The notes beneath the pieces were generated by a model. The model searched no databases and was not told where the DNA came from. It saw only the letters and a list, made by a program, of their open reading frames with translations. The position numbers and the translations under genes were made by a program. A DNA stretch of 64,000 nt, taken from assembly GCF_024363255.1 (NCBI RefSeq), contig NZ_AP026070.1, positions 2,852,001 through 2,916,000 of the forward strand. Direction: 5' to 3'. This DNA comes from Shewanella sp. NFH-SH190041 (lineage in GTDB: Bacteria; Pseudomonadota; Gammaproteobacteria; Enterobacterales; Shewanellaceae). Positions 17,932-27,245 of the stretch are shown piece by piece; positions within the stretch are counted from its first letter, which is position 1, and every line of letters begins with the position of its first letter.

Positions 17932-19400
17932 TCTTTGTTTTCCTGTGGCGGTAAACTAATTTCAACCGGTGCCAGCTGAATATTTAGCTTAACGGCATCG
18001 TGGATGATCTTGGGACCATCATGCCCATGGAGGGACTGATGAGCCGAAGCCGCTTTAGCCGTACGAGATTGAAACAACATCCGCACTTTGCCTGCCAGCG
18101 TTAGATAAAAACCTGTCTTAACATAATCATTTTGTTGCTCAAGCCGAGAAAAATCAGCATCTGCCGGTAACAGTAAAATCAATGTCGGCAGCGATAACGT
18201 CTGACCAATAACCGCTTGTTTCGGCAGCGATATCACTGCTGGCTTAATCAAGCGAGGAAATAACTGGCCATAAAGATGGTATTTATCCATATCTGCAATT
18301 GCTTCATATGGCAGCCCACGATGTTGATGTTGCAACTTTTGTAATTGTCGAATAAAAAATGCATCACCATTAACGGTATACACGGCCAGATGCCGAAGGC
18401 CTGCCTGTTTTACCCGCTTAGCCATACTGGGATATTTCACCAAACTGCGGATATCCACATGTAACCCCGCATTACGCCCCAATTTGTTAGCAATATCCGC
18501 GGCTGATAATTTATTTGAATGTCTCGCGCGATAGCGGCTTTCATAGCGTGATGCGCGCATTAGTGCTGCTTGGTAGTCTTGGTAAGCCGCATCAGAATGG
18601 GCGGCGCGGCGAAAATCCTGCTTAAGTTTGGAGATAGATTCATCGTCTGGCTCCCAGATATACCCCAAGTATATTGCGGGATTAATCTCACGCAGTTTCT
18701 CGAGTACATCGATTTCCATAGAAGAATAGAAATAAGTACCTTCTCCGAGTCGCTGTCTGGCCATGGCGTCCAACTTATATAAATCGGACTGACTGGCCTC
18801 TGCCTTCACTTCAATATTAAGTTGCCGACCATGCCCAGTTGCTATCGCCCAAGAACGGAACACATCGGTGGCAAATGGTGCACGTAATTGCGTTAACTCG
18901 CCGTCTTTATCCCGCATTTGTAGTCGATTCCAGTCAGCCGATGACATACGGGAAACCCGATACCGTTTGCCATCCCAACTAGATACTGAGCGGCCGGTGA
19001 CCGGATCATGATGTACTACCCACTGATGATCTTGAGTAAGCATCACATCAATTTCTGCGCCGTTAAAGTCTCCGCCCGCTGACATCATTACCGCATCGGG
19101 TGAATTCTCCGGCCAAGTGTAATGCCCTCGGTGAGCAACAACTCTCATGGTATTTTTAGGCACAGCTATCACACTGAGATTGCCAGCACTCGTACGATAT
19201 AAATTGCGCTGTGTCAAGGATTTTTGCTCCGCAATAAGCTCTTGTAATGCCGCTTTATCGTAGGCAAATGTCCTCGCATTTTCCGGTAAATAAGCTAGCT
19301 CAGGAGCAAAAATGGGGTCTGAAGATAACGCTTTTTTTTCAGGTAGTGATTGGCAAGCTGAAAGTAATAACAGCAAACACAAAACAGAGACTATTCGCAT
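17928..19400 (-). CDS. Glycerophosphodiester phosphodiesterase-family lipoprotein
   Basis: Exported lipoprotein (490 residues from MRIVSVLCLL), with signal peptide and lipobox LSAC. A further upstream in-frame start would add ten polar residues before the signal and is less likely. The catalytic GDPD motifs are complete: AHRGHYTWPENS (His, Arg, Glu), GAEIDV (Glu, Asp) and VVHHDPVTG (His). These enzymes split glycerophosphodiesters to glycerol-3-phosphate plus alcohol. The C-terminal 150 residues after the barrel are not recognised. It is the first gene of a two-gene unit with the PEGA membrane protein. Confidence 0.88.
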   Translation of the reverse strand: MRIVSVLCLLLLLSACQSLPEKKALSSDPIFAPELAYLPENARTFAYDKAALQELIAEQKSLTQRNLYRTSAGNLSVIAVPKNTMRVVAHRGHYTWPENSPDAVMMSAGGDFNGAEIDVMLTQDHQWVVHHDPVTGRSVSSWDGKRYRVSRMSSADWNRLQMRDKDGELTQLRAPFATDVFRSWAIATGHGRQLNIEVKAEASQSDLYKLDAMARQRLGEGTYFYSSMEIDVLEKLREINPAIYLGYIWEPDDESISKLKQDFRRAAHSDAAYQDYQAALMRASRYESRYRARHSNKLSAADIANKLGRNAGLHVDIRSLVKYPSMAKRVKQAGLRHLAVYTVNGDAFFIRQLQKLQHQHRGLPYEAIADMDKYHLYGQLFPRLIKPAVISLPKQAVIGQTLSLPTLILLLPADADFSRLEQQNDYVKTGFYLTLAGKVRMLFQSRTAKAASAHQSLHGHDGPKIIHDAVKLNIQLAPVEISLPPQENKE

Positions 19401-19604
19401 CCTGCGGGCACCAATATAAAAAATATCCATGAAAGGGGAATAACCTTACCAATATCGTACAGCGTCACACGCCAAAATAATGGCGCACACAATAAGCAAT
19501 CCCCAGCGCCTAATCAATCACACTAATTGCATAATTAGAGATGAATCTGATTAATCCCCTCCCTGTTCTGAATCAGTGAGGGAATCAATAATGCCGTTAT
19601 CTAG

Positions 19605-19621
19605 GGTCTGTTGACGTTTCG
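19605..19621. repeat. Solitary MITE-type terminal repeat
   Basis: The 17 bases from GGTCTGTTGAC match the terminal inverted repeat of the MITE at 53189-53450 with one mismatch. No matching second end or internal MITE sequence is seen nearby. It lies 15 bases past the DUF885 stop codon. Confidence 0.6.
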
Positions 19622-19635
19622 TGATAAAAAGTAGA

Positions 19636-21510
19636 TTACGCTGGCCCAACGGCAGCAATCCAGCGGCGGATTTTTTGCTCCATCACCGCCATTGGCAAAG
19701 AGCCTGAGGTAAGGATTTGGTCATGAAAGGCACGTAAATCAAACTTATCGCCCAGCTGCTGTTGGGCTTCATCGCGTAATTTCAATATGGTCAACTGCCC
19801 CACTTTATAGGATAACGCCTGTCCCGGGATCGCCATATAACGCTCAACTTCCGCAATAATATCGCTTTTAGCCATGGGTGAATTATCCTGCATATAGGCA
19901 ATGGCTTGTTCCCGACTCCACCCTTTAGCATGCAAGCCGGTATCCACCACTAAGCGCATGGCGCGCAGCATCTCATCCGATAATTTACCGAAATATTGGT
20001 AAGGATCAGTGAAAAGCCCCATCTCGATACCAAGATATTCGGCATAAAGTGCCCAGCCCTCTTCAAAAGCGGTATAGCCACTGAAACGCTGAAATTCCGG
20101 CACGCCATCCAGTTCTTGTTTAATCGCAATTTGGAAATGATGCCCGGGAGCGGCTTCATGCAGTGACAATGTCATCATGCCCCACTTGGGCTGAGCCTTA
20201 AGGTTATAGGTATTGATATAGAACACACCCGGGCGACTGCCATCCACCGCCGGTGCCTGGTAAGATGCCCCGGCAGCGCTACGCTCGCGAAACGCCTCCA
20301 CGGGTTTCACCACATAATCCGCTTTAGGCATTACATTAAAGTAATCAGGCAATACCGTATTAATCTGGCTTTTCAATGCCATGTACCCATCAACTAACTC
20401 TGCTGGTTGGGTGAAAAAGTACTGTGGTTCACTTGAGAGCGAGGCAAAAAAGGCACTGAGATCGCCCTGAAACTTGACCTGCTGTCGTACCTTATCCATT
20501 TCATCCAAAATACGGGCAACTTCACTGAGCCCTACCTGATGGATCTCATCCACCGACATCTGGGTTGTCGTGTGATAGTTGGCAAGGTGCTGATACCATA
20601 GCCGCCCATTGGGCAGATCCCACCAGCCATCGGTACCTCGGGCATTCGCCAAATAAGTGTTACCTAAATACTGCCGCAGTAATGAAAGCGCCGGGAGTAA
20701 TTGCTCACTGATTTTTTGCTCATAAGCTGCTGTCAGTTCAGCGCGCTGTGCTGGGGTAAAATCATCCGGCATGGATTTGATTGGATTATAAAAAATACTC
20801 TGATTAGCCTTTGCCACCAACTGGGCATCAAGCTGAGGTAATATCCGTTCCACTAATACCCGAGGTAAAACAACTTTGCTGGCAATGCCCTCATCCATAC
20901 GCGCCTGTGCCAAAGCTAACCAAGCAATAAAACCATCAACACGCGCCAACCAATTACGGTAATCTTCAACCGTGTTAAATGGCTGCGCACTCTCACCACT
21001 GCCCAACTGGATCATGGTAATTACAGTGCTATAAAACTGATTGATGGGCAAAAAGCGCTCAGGAAAGGTTTCAGCAACCAGCGCCATATTGCGATCATAA
21101 GCGAACAGATCATAACTAAGTTGTAAAGCACTCGGCAACGCCGTGCGATCTATCTGTTCCAATGCCGCAAGGTAGCGACTGTTCAATTCATGACGGCGCT
21201 GCAGATATGCATCTGACAACATGTCGCCAAATCTGTCGTTGTAGCCATGCTCACCAACAAATGTGGCTGAAATCGGGTTTAGCTCAAGCTCATCTTGAAA
21301 GTAATCATCCACTAACTTCAAATAAGCTGTCTGAGCATTAAGCGGTTTTTCTAAAAGATTATCCGCTGTTTCTGTTTGCTTAGCAGCGGGGGAGAATTGT
21401 GCGCCCGTGGGTGCAGATTGCTGCTCACAACCTGCTAGCCCCAATAATGCCAGTAGTACTGGGGCAGTTATTAACGTGTGGGGGAACTTTCCTGTTATCT
21501 TGTTTGCCAT
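19636..21510 (-). CDS. DUF885-family lipoprotein, predicted zinc peptidase
   Basis: Secreted lipoprotein of 624 residues with signal peptide and lipobox LAGC (about residue 28). It follows the DUF885 pattern: N-terminal helical region, then HEAAPGHH at 451-458 and EGWALY starting at 484, which together form a gluzincin-like metal site (two histidines plus a later glutamate). Such proteins are probable metallo-carboxypeptidases or dipeptidases of the envelope. Proven substrates are unknown to me. It is a single gene; its 3' end carries a MITE-type terminal repeat. Confidence 0.88.
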   Translation of the reverse strand: MANKITGKFPHTLITAPVLLALLGLAGCEQQSAPTGAQFSPAAKQTETADNLLEKPLNAQTAYLKLVDDYFQDELELNPISATFVGEHGYNDRFGDMLSDAYLQRRHELNSRYLAALEQIDRTALPSALQLSYDLFAYDRNMALVAETFPERFLPINQFYSTVITMIQLGSGESAQPFNTVEDYRNWLARVDGFIAWLALAQARMDEGIASKVVLPRVLVERILPQLDAQLVAKANQSIFYNPIKSMPDDFTPAQRAELTAAYEQKISEQLLPALSLLRQYLGNTYLANARGTDGWWDLPNGRLWYQHLANYHTTTQMSVDEIHQVGLSEVARILDEMDKVRQQVKFQGDLSAFFASLSSEPQYFFTQPAELVDGYMALKSQINTVLPDYFNVMPKADYVVKPVEAFRERSAAGASYQAPAVDGSRPGVFYINTYNLKAQPKWGMMTLSLHEAAPGHHFQIAIKQELDGVPEFQRFSGYTAFEEGWALYAEYLGIEMGLFTDPYQYFGKLSDEMLRAMRLVVDTGLHAKGWSREQAIAYMQDNSPMAKSDIIAEVERYMAIPGQALSYKVGQLTILKLRDEAQQQLGDKFDLRAFHDQILTSGSLPMAVMEQKIRRWIAAVGPA

Positions 21511-21576
21511 ATTATCTTCCTTTTTAGTGGCTAAACATCTGTTTTATCCCAGTCATCAGTCAACAAGGGGATAAAA

Positions 21577-21599
21577 AAGGCCACCTGGGCGGTGGCCTT
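21577..21599 (-). terminator. Terminator of the TonB2 operon
   Basis: Perfect nine-base stem AAGGCCACC/GGTGGCCTT with five-base loop and an A-run on the left giving the terminal U-tract. It lies 19 bases past the TPR gene stop, closing the whole six-gene operon. Confidence 0.9.
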
Positions 21600-21617
21600 A
21601 ATAATATCGACGGCAGG

Positions 21618-22868
21618 TTAGAGTGTTACTTTATGGATACGCGCTTTCTCTTTGATATAAGAGATATAGCTCTTAGCACTGCGAGCCGTCTTTTTATCTT
21701 TCACTGCACGGTTAGCATAGGTATAAGCGGACTTGTACTGCTTAAGGCTTAAATAAGCCAGTGCCAGTTCAAAATCGGCTTCACCAGGGTTTTTCAACCC
21801 AGCATCTAACGCCTTTTTAAAGGCGGAAATCGCCGGCTTATATTGCTGATCCACTGCCAACAGGCGACCTTGCTTGAGGTATAACTCACCATCATTGTCC
21901 ATGGCTGCCGCCTGACCATAATAGTCAGCCGCTTTTTGCAACTCTTTAGACTGATGGTAGAAGCCTGCTAATTGCTGCAAGTTCTTCTTCGATTTCTCAA
22001 TCAGGCCGGTTTTCATATGCTTGGCAAAGATAGTCGCTCCCTGATAAGGCGCACCTTTTTGTGCCAATAGTTGGCACAAACGGGTAATGTTACCACCGGT
22101 TTCAAGGAAACCATTGCGGTAAGCCAAATCATAGGTTGCCAAAGACTTATCATAGTCTTCTACCAGAAGGTAGAACTGTGCCAACTGAACCCAAAGCCGT
22201 TTATCATCAGGGAACAGCGGAACCATGATTTCCAGCACACCAATGGCATTTTTATACTGCTTTTTATTATAAAAAGCCGTCAACTTCATCTGGTATAAAC
22301 CCTTGTCAGGTTTATCAGATAAAGCAATGCCTTTATCAGCCACTTCAAGTACTTTATCCCACTGCTTTTGCTCAGAATAGGCAATACCAATGCGGCGATA
22401 CACTTGGGCATCTTCCTTACAGGTAAAGCTCATCCAGTCATAATACAGGGGAATCGACTCTTTAAAGCGCCGCTCACCAATCATAATGTCTGCCAATAAA
22501 CGCAGGGTTTGAGCATGGTCTGCCCCGCCCAACACATTGGCATTGACGGCTTCAGTCAGATACTTAATCGCCGTATCCATCTGACCTTTTTCGGCATAGA
22601 AGTTACCCAACATCCGCGCCACATAGGCTTGATCGAATTTTTGCTTTGGGTTGGCTTCCAGCAAAATGGTGATCGCTTCATCCAAACTACCATCTTGGTA
22701 CGCTTTAAATGAACGCTGTACTTTTTTGGCACTACTCTGCCCGACTGCCTGGGATTTGCGATTATCAATCGGACAATCACTTTTAGCGGCCATTGCAGCC
22801 GGTGCAACCATTATGCCGCCGCATAAAGAGAGCAGTAATGCAGCTGCGAGATTATTTATCTTCGGCAT
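21618..22868 (-). CDS. Exported TPR protein of the TonB2 operon
   Basis: Periplasmic protein of 416 residues with a signal peptide ending near AMAAKSD. Most of the remainder is repeated 34-residue helical pairs, for example YVARMLGNFYAEKGQMDTAI and ELALAYLSLKQYKSAYTYAN. TPR proteins of this kind occur as the last gene of TonB2 clusters in Vibrio and Shewanella and probably scaffold the TonB complex or its receptors. Start lies three bases after the tonB stop, so it is co-translated. Confidence 0.88.
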   Translation of the reverse strand: MPKINNLAAALLLSLCGGIMVAPAAMAAKSDCPIDNRKSQAVGQSSAKKVQRSFKAYQDGSLDEAITILLEANPKQKFDQAYVARMLGNFYAEKGQMDTAIKYLTEAVNANVLGGADHAQTLRLLADIMIGERRFKESIPLYYDWMSFTCKEDAQVYRRIGIAYSEQKQWDKVLEVADKGIALSDKPDKGLYQMKLTAFYNKKQYKNAIGVLEIMVPLFPDDKRLWVQLAQFYLLVEDYDKSLATYDLAYRNGFLETGGNITRLCQLLAQKGAPYQGATIFAKHMKTGLIEKSKKNLQQLAGFYHQSKELQKAADYYGQAAAMDNDGELYLKQGRLLAVDQQYKPAISAFKKALDAGLKNPGEADFELALAYLSLKQYKSAYTYANRAVKDKKTARSAKSYISYIKEKARIHKVTL

Positions 22869-22870
22869 CC

Positions 22871-23488
22871 TTATTTCCCTTTATCCAGTTTAAAGTCCAG
22901 CTGTACGGTTTGACCTGTTTGCTTCATAGCCTTGCCGTCAACGATTTTTGGCTTATATTTCCACTTACGCAGCGCACGAATGGCCTCACGGTCAAACAGC
23001 CTGCGGGGTTCAGCCTTAATTACTTTAACGTCTTCGACACCACCGATTTCATTGATAGTAAAACTCAGCTGTACCCAGCCTTCTTTACCATCTCGCAGTG
23101 CTGAAATGGGCCACTGTGGCTCAATTCGCACAATCGGAGTGGCATCACCATCGCGGGTCATCATGTTCCCCAGCTTAAAGCCGGTACTGGCAGACCCTGC
23201 ATCTACGCCCCCCATGTTAAATGACATGCTGGTATCCAGATCCGATGATGTATCGGGCGGGGTCGTGTCCGGCTTAGGTGGCTGCTCCGGTGGTGGTGGT
23301 GGCTTAGGTACTACCCTGGGTTTCTTCTGCGCCGTTGCATCCTGCTTATCCATGGTTAACTGAATAACAGGGCTCTCTTCGCCGACTTCGGCGCGCTGAG
23401 CGCCGCCGCCGATCAAGAACGCCATAAATACAAACAGAGCAAATGTAATCGCAGCACCAATAATGATTGATACGATTGCTCTAATCAT
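22871..23488 (-). CDS. tonB2: Energy transducer TonB (TonB2 type)
   Basis: Spans the periplasm to carry proton-motive force to outer-membrane receptors. The 205-residue protein has an N-terminal membrane anchor (about 5-27), a short proline-rich linker (PKPPPPPEQPPKP) and the C-terminal TonB domain ending in FDREAIRALRKWKYKPK and the final beta strand VQLDFKL. The short linker is typical of TonB2 proteins, which rely on TtpC. It sits between exbD and the TPR gene. Confidence 0.93.
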   Translation of the reverse strand: MIRAIVSIIIGAAITFALFVFMAFLIGGGAQRAEVGEESPVIQLTMDKQDATAQKKPRVVPKPPPPPEQPPKPDTTPPDTSSDLDTSMSFNMGGVDAGSASTGFKLGNMMTRDGDATPIVRIEPQWPISALRDGKEGWVQLSFTINEIGGVEDVKVIKAEPRRLFDREAIRALRKWKYKPKIVDGKAMKQTGQTVQLDFKLDKGK

Positions 23489-23489
23489 A

Positions 23490-23894
23490 TTATTCGTTCC
23501 CCGCTGATACCGAGATCTTACTGATACCCGCCGCCTTCACCTGATCCATGATTTTCACCACCAGACCATGTTGGGCTTCTTTATCTGCCTGGATAAGAAC
23601 CGCCGCTTCCGGCGCCTCTGCCAGCATACGCTCAACGTTTGCTGTTACCCGCTCCACATCAACCTGACGGTTTTCCATCATGATGATGCCGGTCTTACTC
23701 ACACCGATGAAGATGTTTGCAGACGGTTTTTTCGTCGCTGTGCTGGCTTCCGGCTTGTTGTAATCCAAACCTGATGGCTTCACAAAGGACGTAGTAACAA
23801 TGAAGAAGATCAACATGATGAACACGATGTCGAGCATCGGGGTCATATCGATTTGTGCTTCCTCATCCATGCTGGAATGCTTTTTACGTGCCAT
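23490..23894 (-). CDS. exbD2: Biopolymer transport protein ExbD
   Basis: Single-pass component of the proton channel (134 residues). The N-terminal cytoplasmic stretch leads to the membrane helix with the essential aspartate in IDMTPMLDIVFIMLIFF. The rest is the periplasmic ExbD/TolR fold with GVSKTGI and the terminal KISVSAGNE. It starts 13 bases after exbB and one base before tonB. Confidence 0.95.
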   Translation of the reverse strand: MARKKHSSMDEEAQIDMTPMLDIVFIMLIFFIVTTSFVKPSGLDYNKPEASTATKKPSANIFIGVSKTGIIMMENRQVDVERVTANVERMLAEAPEAAVLIQADKEAQHGLVVKIMDQVKAAGISKISVSAGNE

Positions 23895-23907
23895 ATTAAT
23901 TCTCTCT

Positions 23908-24435
23908 CTAATGATGCGGCATGCTGTCTTTCAGCTTCTCAAGACTGATTTTCATCTTGGCGTCCAGACGGGCACTGAAAAATACCCCGGAAAGCGCCGC
24001 GACCATCCCAGCCATCGTGGGCATAGTGGCCATTGAAATACCAGCCGCCATCATACGAGCGTTACTCGTACCATGAACCGCCATTACATCGAACACCGAA
24101 ATCATCCCCGTTACTGTTCCCAACAGTCCAATCATGGGACAAATGGCAACTAAGGTTTTGATCAACAGCATTCGTGCAGTTAAGTCTTGCTTCGCCTGGG
24201 ATACCCAGGCTTCACGGATGCGGTGGGCATACCAGGATTCACTCTCTTCCCTGGCTTCCCATGCAGCGATAATTGCTTTGTGCTGTTTTGGCGACACCCA
24301 TGTCAGGTACCAGAACCGCTCAAGCATTAACACCCACATGAAAAACAGCACTGCCGCAACCAGCCAGAGGACGTCGCCTCCGGAGGCCATGAAGCCCCTG
24401 ACGGAATCCCAAATGTCCATCAGGAATAGCATCAT
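23908..24435 (-). CDS. exbB2: Proton channel subunit ExbB (TonB2 type)
   Basis: Inner-membrane proton-channel subunit of 175 residues with three membrane segments (about 20-40, 92-120, 130-155). The conserved third-helix region GTSNARMMAAGISMATMPTM is the MotA/TolQ/ExbB signature. Its start overlaps the ttpC stop by one base. With ExbD it energises TonB2. Confidence 0.95.
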   Translation of the reverse strand: MMLFLMDIWDSVRGFMASGGDVLWLVAAVLFFMWVLMLERFWYLTWVSPKQHKAIIAAWEAREESESWYAHRIREAWVSQAKQDLTARMLLIKTLVAICPMIGLLGTVTGMISVFDVMAVHGTSNARMMAAGISMATMPTMAGMVAALSGVFFSARLDAKMKISLEKLKDSMPHH

Positions 24436-25793
24436 CAGTCAGCCCTCTTCTCAGCGTGCTCAGCTACAATACCGGCGCTCTGCTCTTCCAGGATCTGTAC
24501 CACAGACTTGGAACGTGCCACGACAATAGCGTGCAGTAACATCAGCGGCAGTGCAGCAATCAGACCCTGTACCGTCGTCACCAACGCCATGGAGATACCG
24601 CCTGCCATCAGCTTAGGATCACCAGTACCGAACAGCTGGATACTTTGGAAGGTTGCGATCATACCGGTTACCGTACCCAGCAGACCCATCATAGGAGCGA
24701 TAGCAGCAAACACCTTGATAATGGAGATGCGAGTTTCCAGTGCTGGTGTTTCTTTTAAGATGGCTTCATCCAGCTTCAGCTCCAGTGTTTCCACATCAAC
24801 GTTTTTGTTCTCCTGGTATACCTTCAGTACGCGACCTAATGGGTTGTTACCTGGGTTATCAGGATTCTTGCGCTGGGCTTTCACCTTCGCTGCGACAATT
24901 GACAGTGTGATCAGACGCTCAAGGGCAATCAGAGCACCCAATGCCAACAGACCGATAATGATGTAACCAATAGGTCCACCGGCTTCGATACGATCTTCAA
25001 TGGAAGCTTTCTGAGTAAAGATATTCAGCAGCACACCACGGTTAGGATCGATATACAGCTTTTCAGCACTTCCCGCGACAGCAGACTCAAACGGGGCAAC
25101 AGTGCTAACCACATAACCATCAGGCTGTTGCGACAACTGTTGAATCAGTTCCAGCTCAGGGTTGTAAACCACATATTGACCATCGGCTAGCAGGTTAAAG
25201 CTACCGACTCGGGTAATGGTGGTGTCTTTCACGTTACCGTCGATACCCGTGACTTGGCCTTGGAATTTGACCACTTTGCCACTTTCAACCATTTCCAGCA
25301 GTTGCTCTTCCCAGAACTTTTCCAGCTCTTCAATTTTTGGCAGTTGCTTGCGAGCACCCAGCTCAGCAATAAAGGTATCGCGCCCAGGATACTGAGCAGA
25401 AATATTAGAGCCCACCAGTTTACCGGCGAAATCACCGGCTTCACCTTTAACGACCCCGAACATTTCACCTAAGTCGCCCTGTGCAGTTTTCAGATCTTCT
25501 TCCAACTGAGCAATCTTGCGCTCATTGTCCAAAAATGCTTGGTTCAAATCCTTACCGCGCTGACGCTCAGCGGCCAAAGCCCGCTTTTCTTTTTTCAGTA
25601 ATGCCGCTTTATCACCACGCTCAGCCCGAAACTCAGCCTCACGCTTAGCATTATTTTTTGATTGCGCGGCGCGATCAGATTTGACCTGCTGCAGCAGTTG
25701 TTCGATAGACTGTGGCGCATCGGCCGCCACGGCCATGCCGGATGTCAGGGCAAAGGTTGCCGCAATGACAGCAGTAGAAATAAACTTCTTCAT
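24435..25793 (-). CDS. ttpC: TtpC-like MotA/TolQ/ExbB protein with periplasmic coiled coil
   Basis: An unusual, long ExbB relative (452 residues). An N-terminal signal peptide (cleavage near AVAADAPQ) is followed by a charged coiled coil rich in KREAEFRAERGDK-type repeats (about 40-110), a periplasmic middle region, and a C-terminal proton-channel domain with membrane segments near 275-295, 360-385 and 405-430. The channel signature GTVTGMIATFQSIQLFGTGD is intact. TtpC is the fourth component required by TonB2 systems of Vibrio and relatives. It is joined to neighbours by one-base overlaps on both sides. Confidence 0.9.
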   Translation of the reverse strand: MKKFISTAVIAATFALTSGMAVAADAPQSIEQLLQQVKSDRAAQSKNNAKREAEFRAERGDKAALLKKEKRALAAERQRGKDLNQAFLDNERKIAQLEEDLKTAQGDLGEMFGVVKGEAGDFAGKLVGSNISAQYPGRDTFIAELGARKQLPKIEELEKFWEEQLLEMVESGKVVKFQGQVTGIDGNVKDTTITRVGSFNLLADGQYVVYNPELELIQQLSQQPDGYVVSTVAPFESAVAGSAEKLYIDPNRGVLLNIFTQKASIEDRIEAGGPIGYIIIGLLALGALIALERLITLSIVAAKVKAQRKNPDNPGNNPLGRVLKVYQENKNVDVETLELKLDEAILKETPALETRISIIKVFAAIAPMMGLLGTVTGMIATFQSIQLFGTGDPKLMAGGISMALVTTVQGLIAALPLMLLHAIVVARSKSVVQILEEQSAGIVAEHAEKRAD

Positions 25794-26575
25794 TATTGTG
25801 CAGCCTCCGCAGCTGGAATTGGTAAGGAGAAGAGATCAGGCGCACCCTGTTTACGAGCCATACGGATGCCTTTGGTCAATTCACGCAGATAGGTGTCGTC
25901 CAGTTTTTCCCAAGACTTAGTCTGCTTGTTGTACATCCAAGCGGACTTTTGATCTAAGCTTTGGGCATACACGGCTACACGACCAAGACCAAGAAAATCA
26001 ACTAGAATTTCTTTACCATCTACGTTCAACTTACCGGTTTCAATGCTAAGGAAGTTGCCATATTCACGCTCAATGCTGTACGCATCCAAAATCAGACGGT
26101 ATTTTTCAGCTAAGGTGACTTCAGCAGTGTTTAACAGATTTTTCAGGTTCTGTACCCGCTCTTGACGGGTTTCTGTGTTAAATGGCAGATCCAGAGCAAC
26201 GAACTGCTCCAGTGCATCAACCATCTTAAACATTAACGGCACCACGCCCTGACGCAGGCGATCAACACCATTAATGTCATCCTGAATGGATTGCATGGTG
26301 GCTTCCTGATCTGCGACCAAGCCAGCCAAGTAATCATTGTAGGCTTTCAGTGATTCGCGCTCATCGGCGACGGTACCATACTCGAACAGCATGTCTTGAG
26401 CTTGATCAAAATACTTATCGACCTTTTTCTGAGACGAGGCTGCATCAGCATGAATCTTACTATCCGCTTTTTGCACGTCGGTAAGGGGATCAGCAACAAC
26501 TAAGTTGCTGCTGGCTAGGGCCAGCGCACCAACCAGTGCAGTAGCTATTTTTGTTCTATTACTTACCTTGGACAT
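25793..26575 (-). CDS. DUF3450 periplasmic protein, first gene of the TonB2 operon
   Basis: Predicted exported protein (260 residues from ATG MSKVSNRTK; an in-frame TTG three codons earlier is possible). Signal peptide cleaves near LVVADPL. The remainder is helical and coiled-coil. DUF3450 proteins are found at the head of TonB2 operons and are thought to work with TtpC, which also has a periplasmic coiled coil; the molecular role is not established. A GGGAA element precedes the ATG. Confidence 0.86.
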   Translation of the reverse strand: MSKVSNRTKIATALVGALALASSNLVVADPLTDVQKADSKIHADAASSQKKVDKYFDQAQDMLFEYGTVADERESLKAYNDYLAGLVADQEATMQSIQDDINGVDRLRQGVVPLMFKMVDALEQFVALDLPFNTETRQERVQNLKNLLNTAEVTLAEKYRLILDAYSIEREYGNFLSIETGKLNVDGKEILVDFLGLGRVAVYAQSLDQKSAWMYNKQTKSWEKLDDTYLRELTKGIRMARKQGAPDLFSLPIPAAEAAQ

Positions 26576-27245
26576 AGTTCCCAACCAATTTGAAGTGAAT
26601 AAAAAGGTTAAACTTATTGGCAGTGCGCAGGTTCTCGTAGGGGGGAACGGGCAGAACTTACCGCTAAGTATGTCTTTATGTTTTAATTTTATATTTTATG
26701 TTTCCATCTCTGCCCCTCCCGGAGGCAGACCCGCAGGCATCATTTCACAAATTATTGACCTGTGTCAACAATCCGGTAGCAGCAAAACATCAACAAAACA
26801 AGGTGACAACAGTTATTCATTGCACTGTGTGATTTTTTGAATATTAAGCAATTTAAAATGCCGAACTCGCAGAAAATTTCCTTTATATACAATCAATAAA
26901 GAAATCACCCTCAAAATCAAAAAACAAACAAACAAAAAAACAATCACTAACAAACCAAATGTTAACTAGTACATTTCTTATCTTAAAAACTGTGTAAAGG
27001 AGTATCAAGTCACACATATCGCAACAAATGATAAAAACATAAACAAAACAGTTAAACCGGTGATCAATTTGTTGCAAGAGATACGAAAACGTAAATGTGC
27101 TTTAGTTTTAATAATGTGTCATTCAGATACTCTGAATGATCACAGCCTTCGCAGACATTAGATTTTTTGACTTAATAGAGCCTTAATTTCCCAATATTCA
27201 TATGTTGCTATTGATTAGTTTGCACTCGCTAAGCTTACATGCTTA
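26576..27245. other. Leader region of the TonB2 operon
   Basis: About 670 AT-rich bases without a supportable gene. A palindrome (26751-26772) and a GC hairpin TCTGCC-GGCAGA (26709-26729) are the visible features; the hairpin would lie in the 5' part of the operon transcript. I looked for a classical 19-base Fur box and did not find one. Confidence 0.5.
26751..26772. promoter_or_regulatory. Palindromic operator candidate upstream of the TonB2 operon
   Basis: The sequence ATTATTGAC-CTGT-GTCAACAAT is an imperfect dyad (8 of 9 positions per arm). Its core TTGAC-N4-GTCAA resembles, but is not, the FNR/EtrA site TTGAT-N4-ATCAA. It lies about 175 bases upstream of the operon's first ATG. Regulator identity is inference. 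Confidence 0.35.

Noticed and set aside
26883..27077. Short hydrophobic minus-strand open frame in the TonB2 leader region
   Set aside because: AT-rich sequence gives Phe/Ile/Cys-rich translations by chance; no ribosome-binding site and no signal-peptide or domain pattern.
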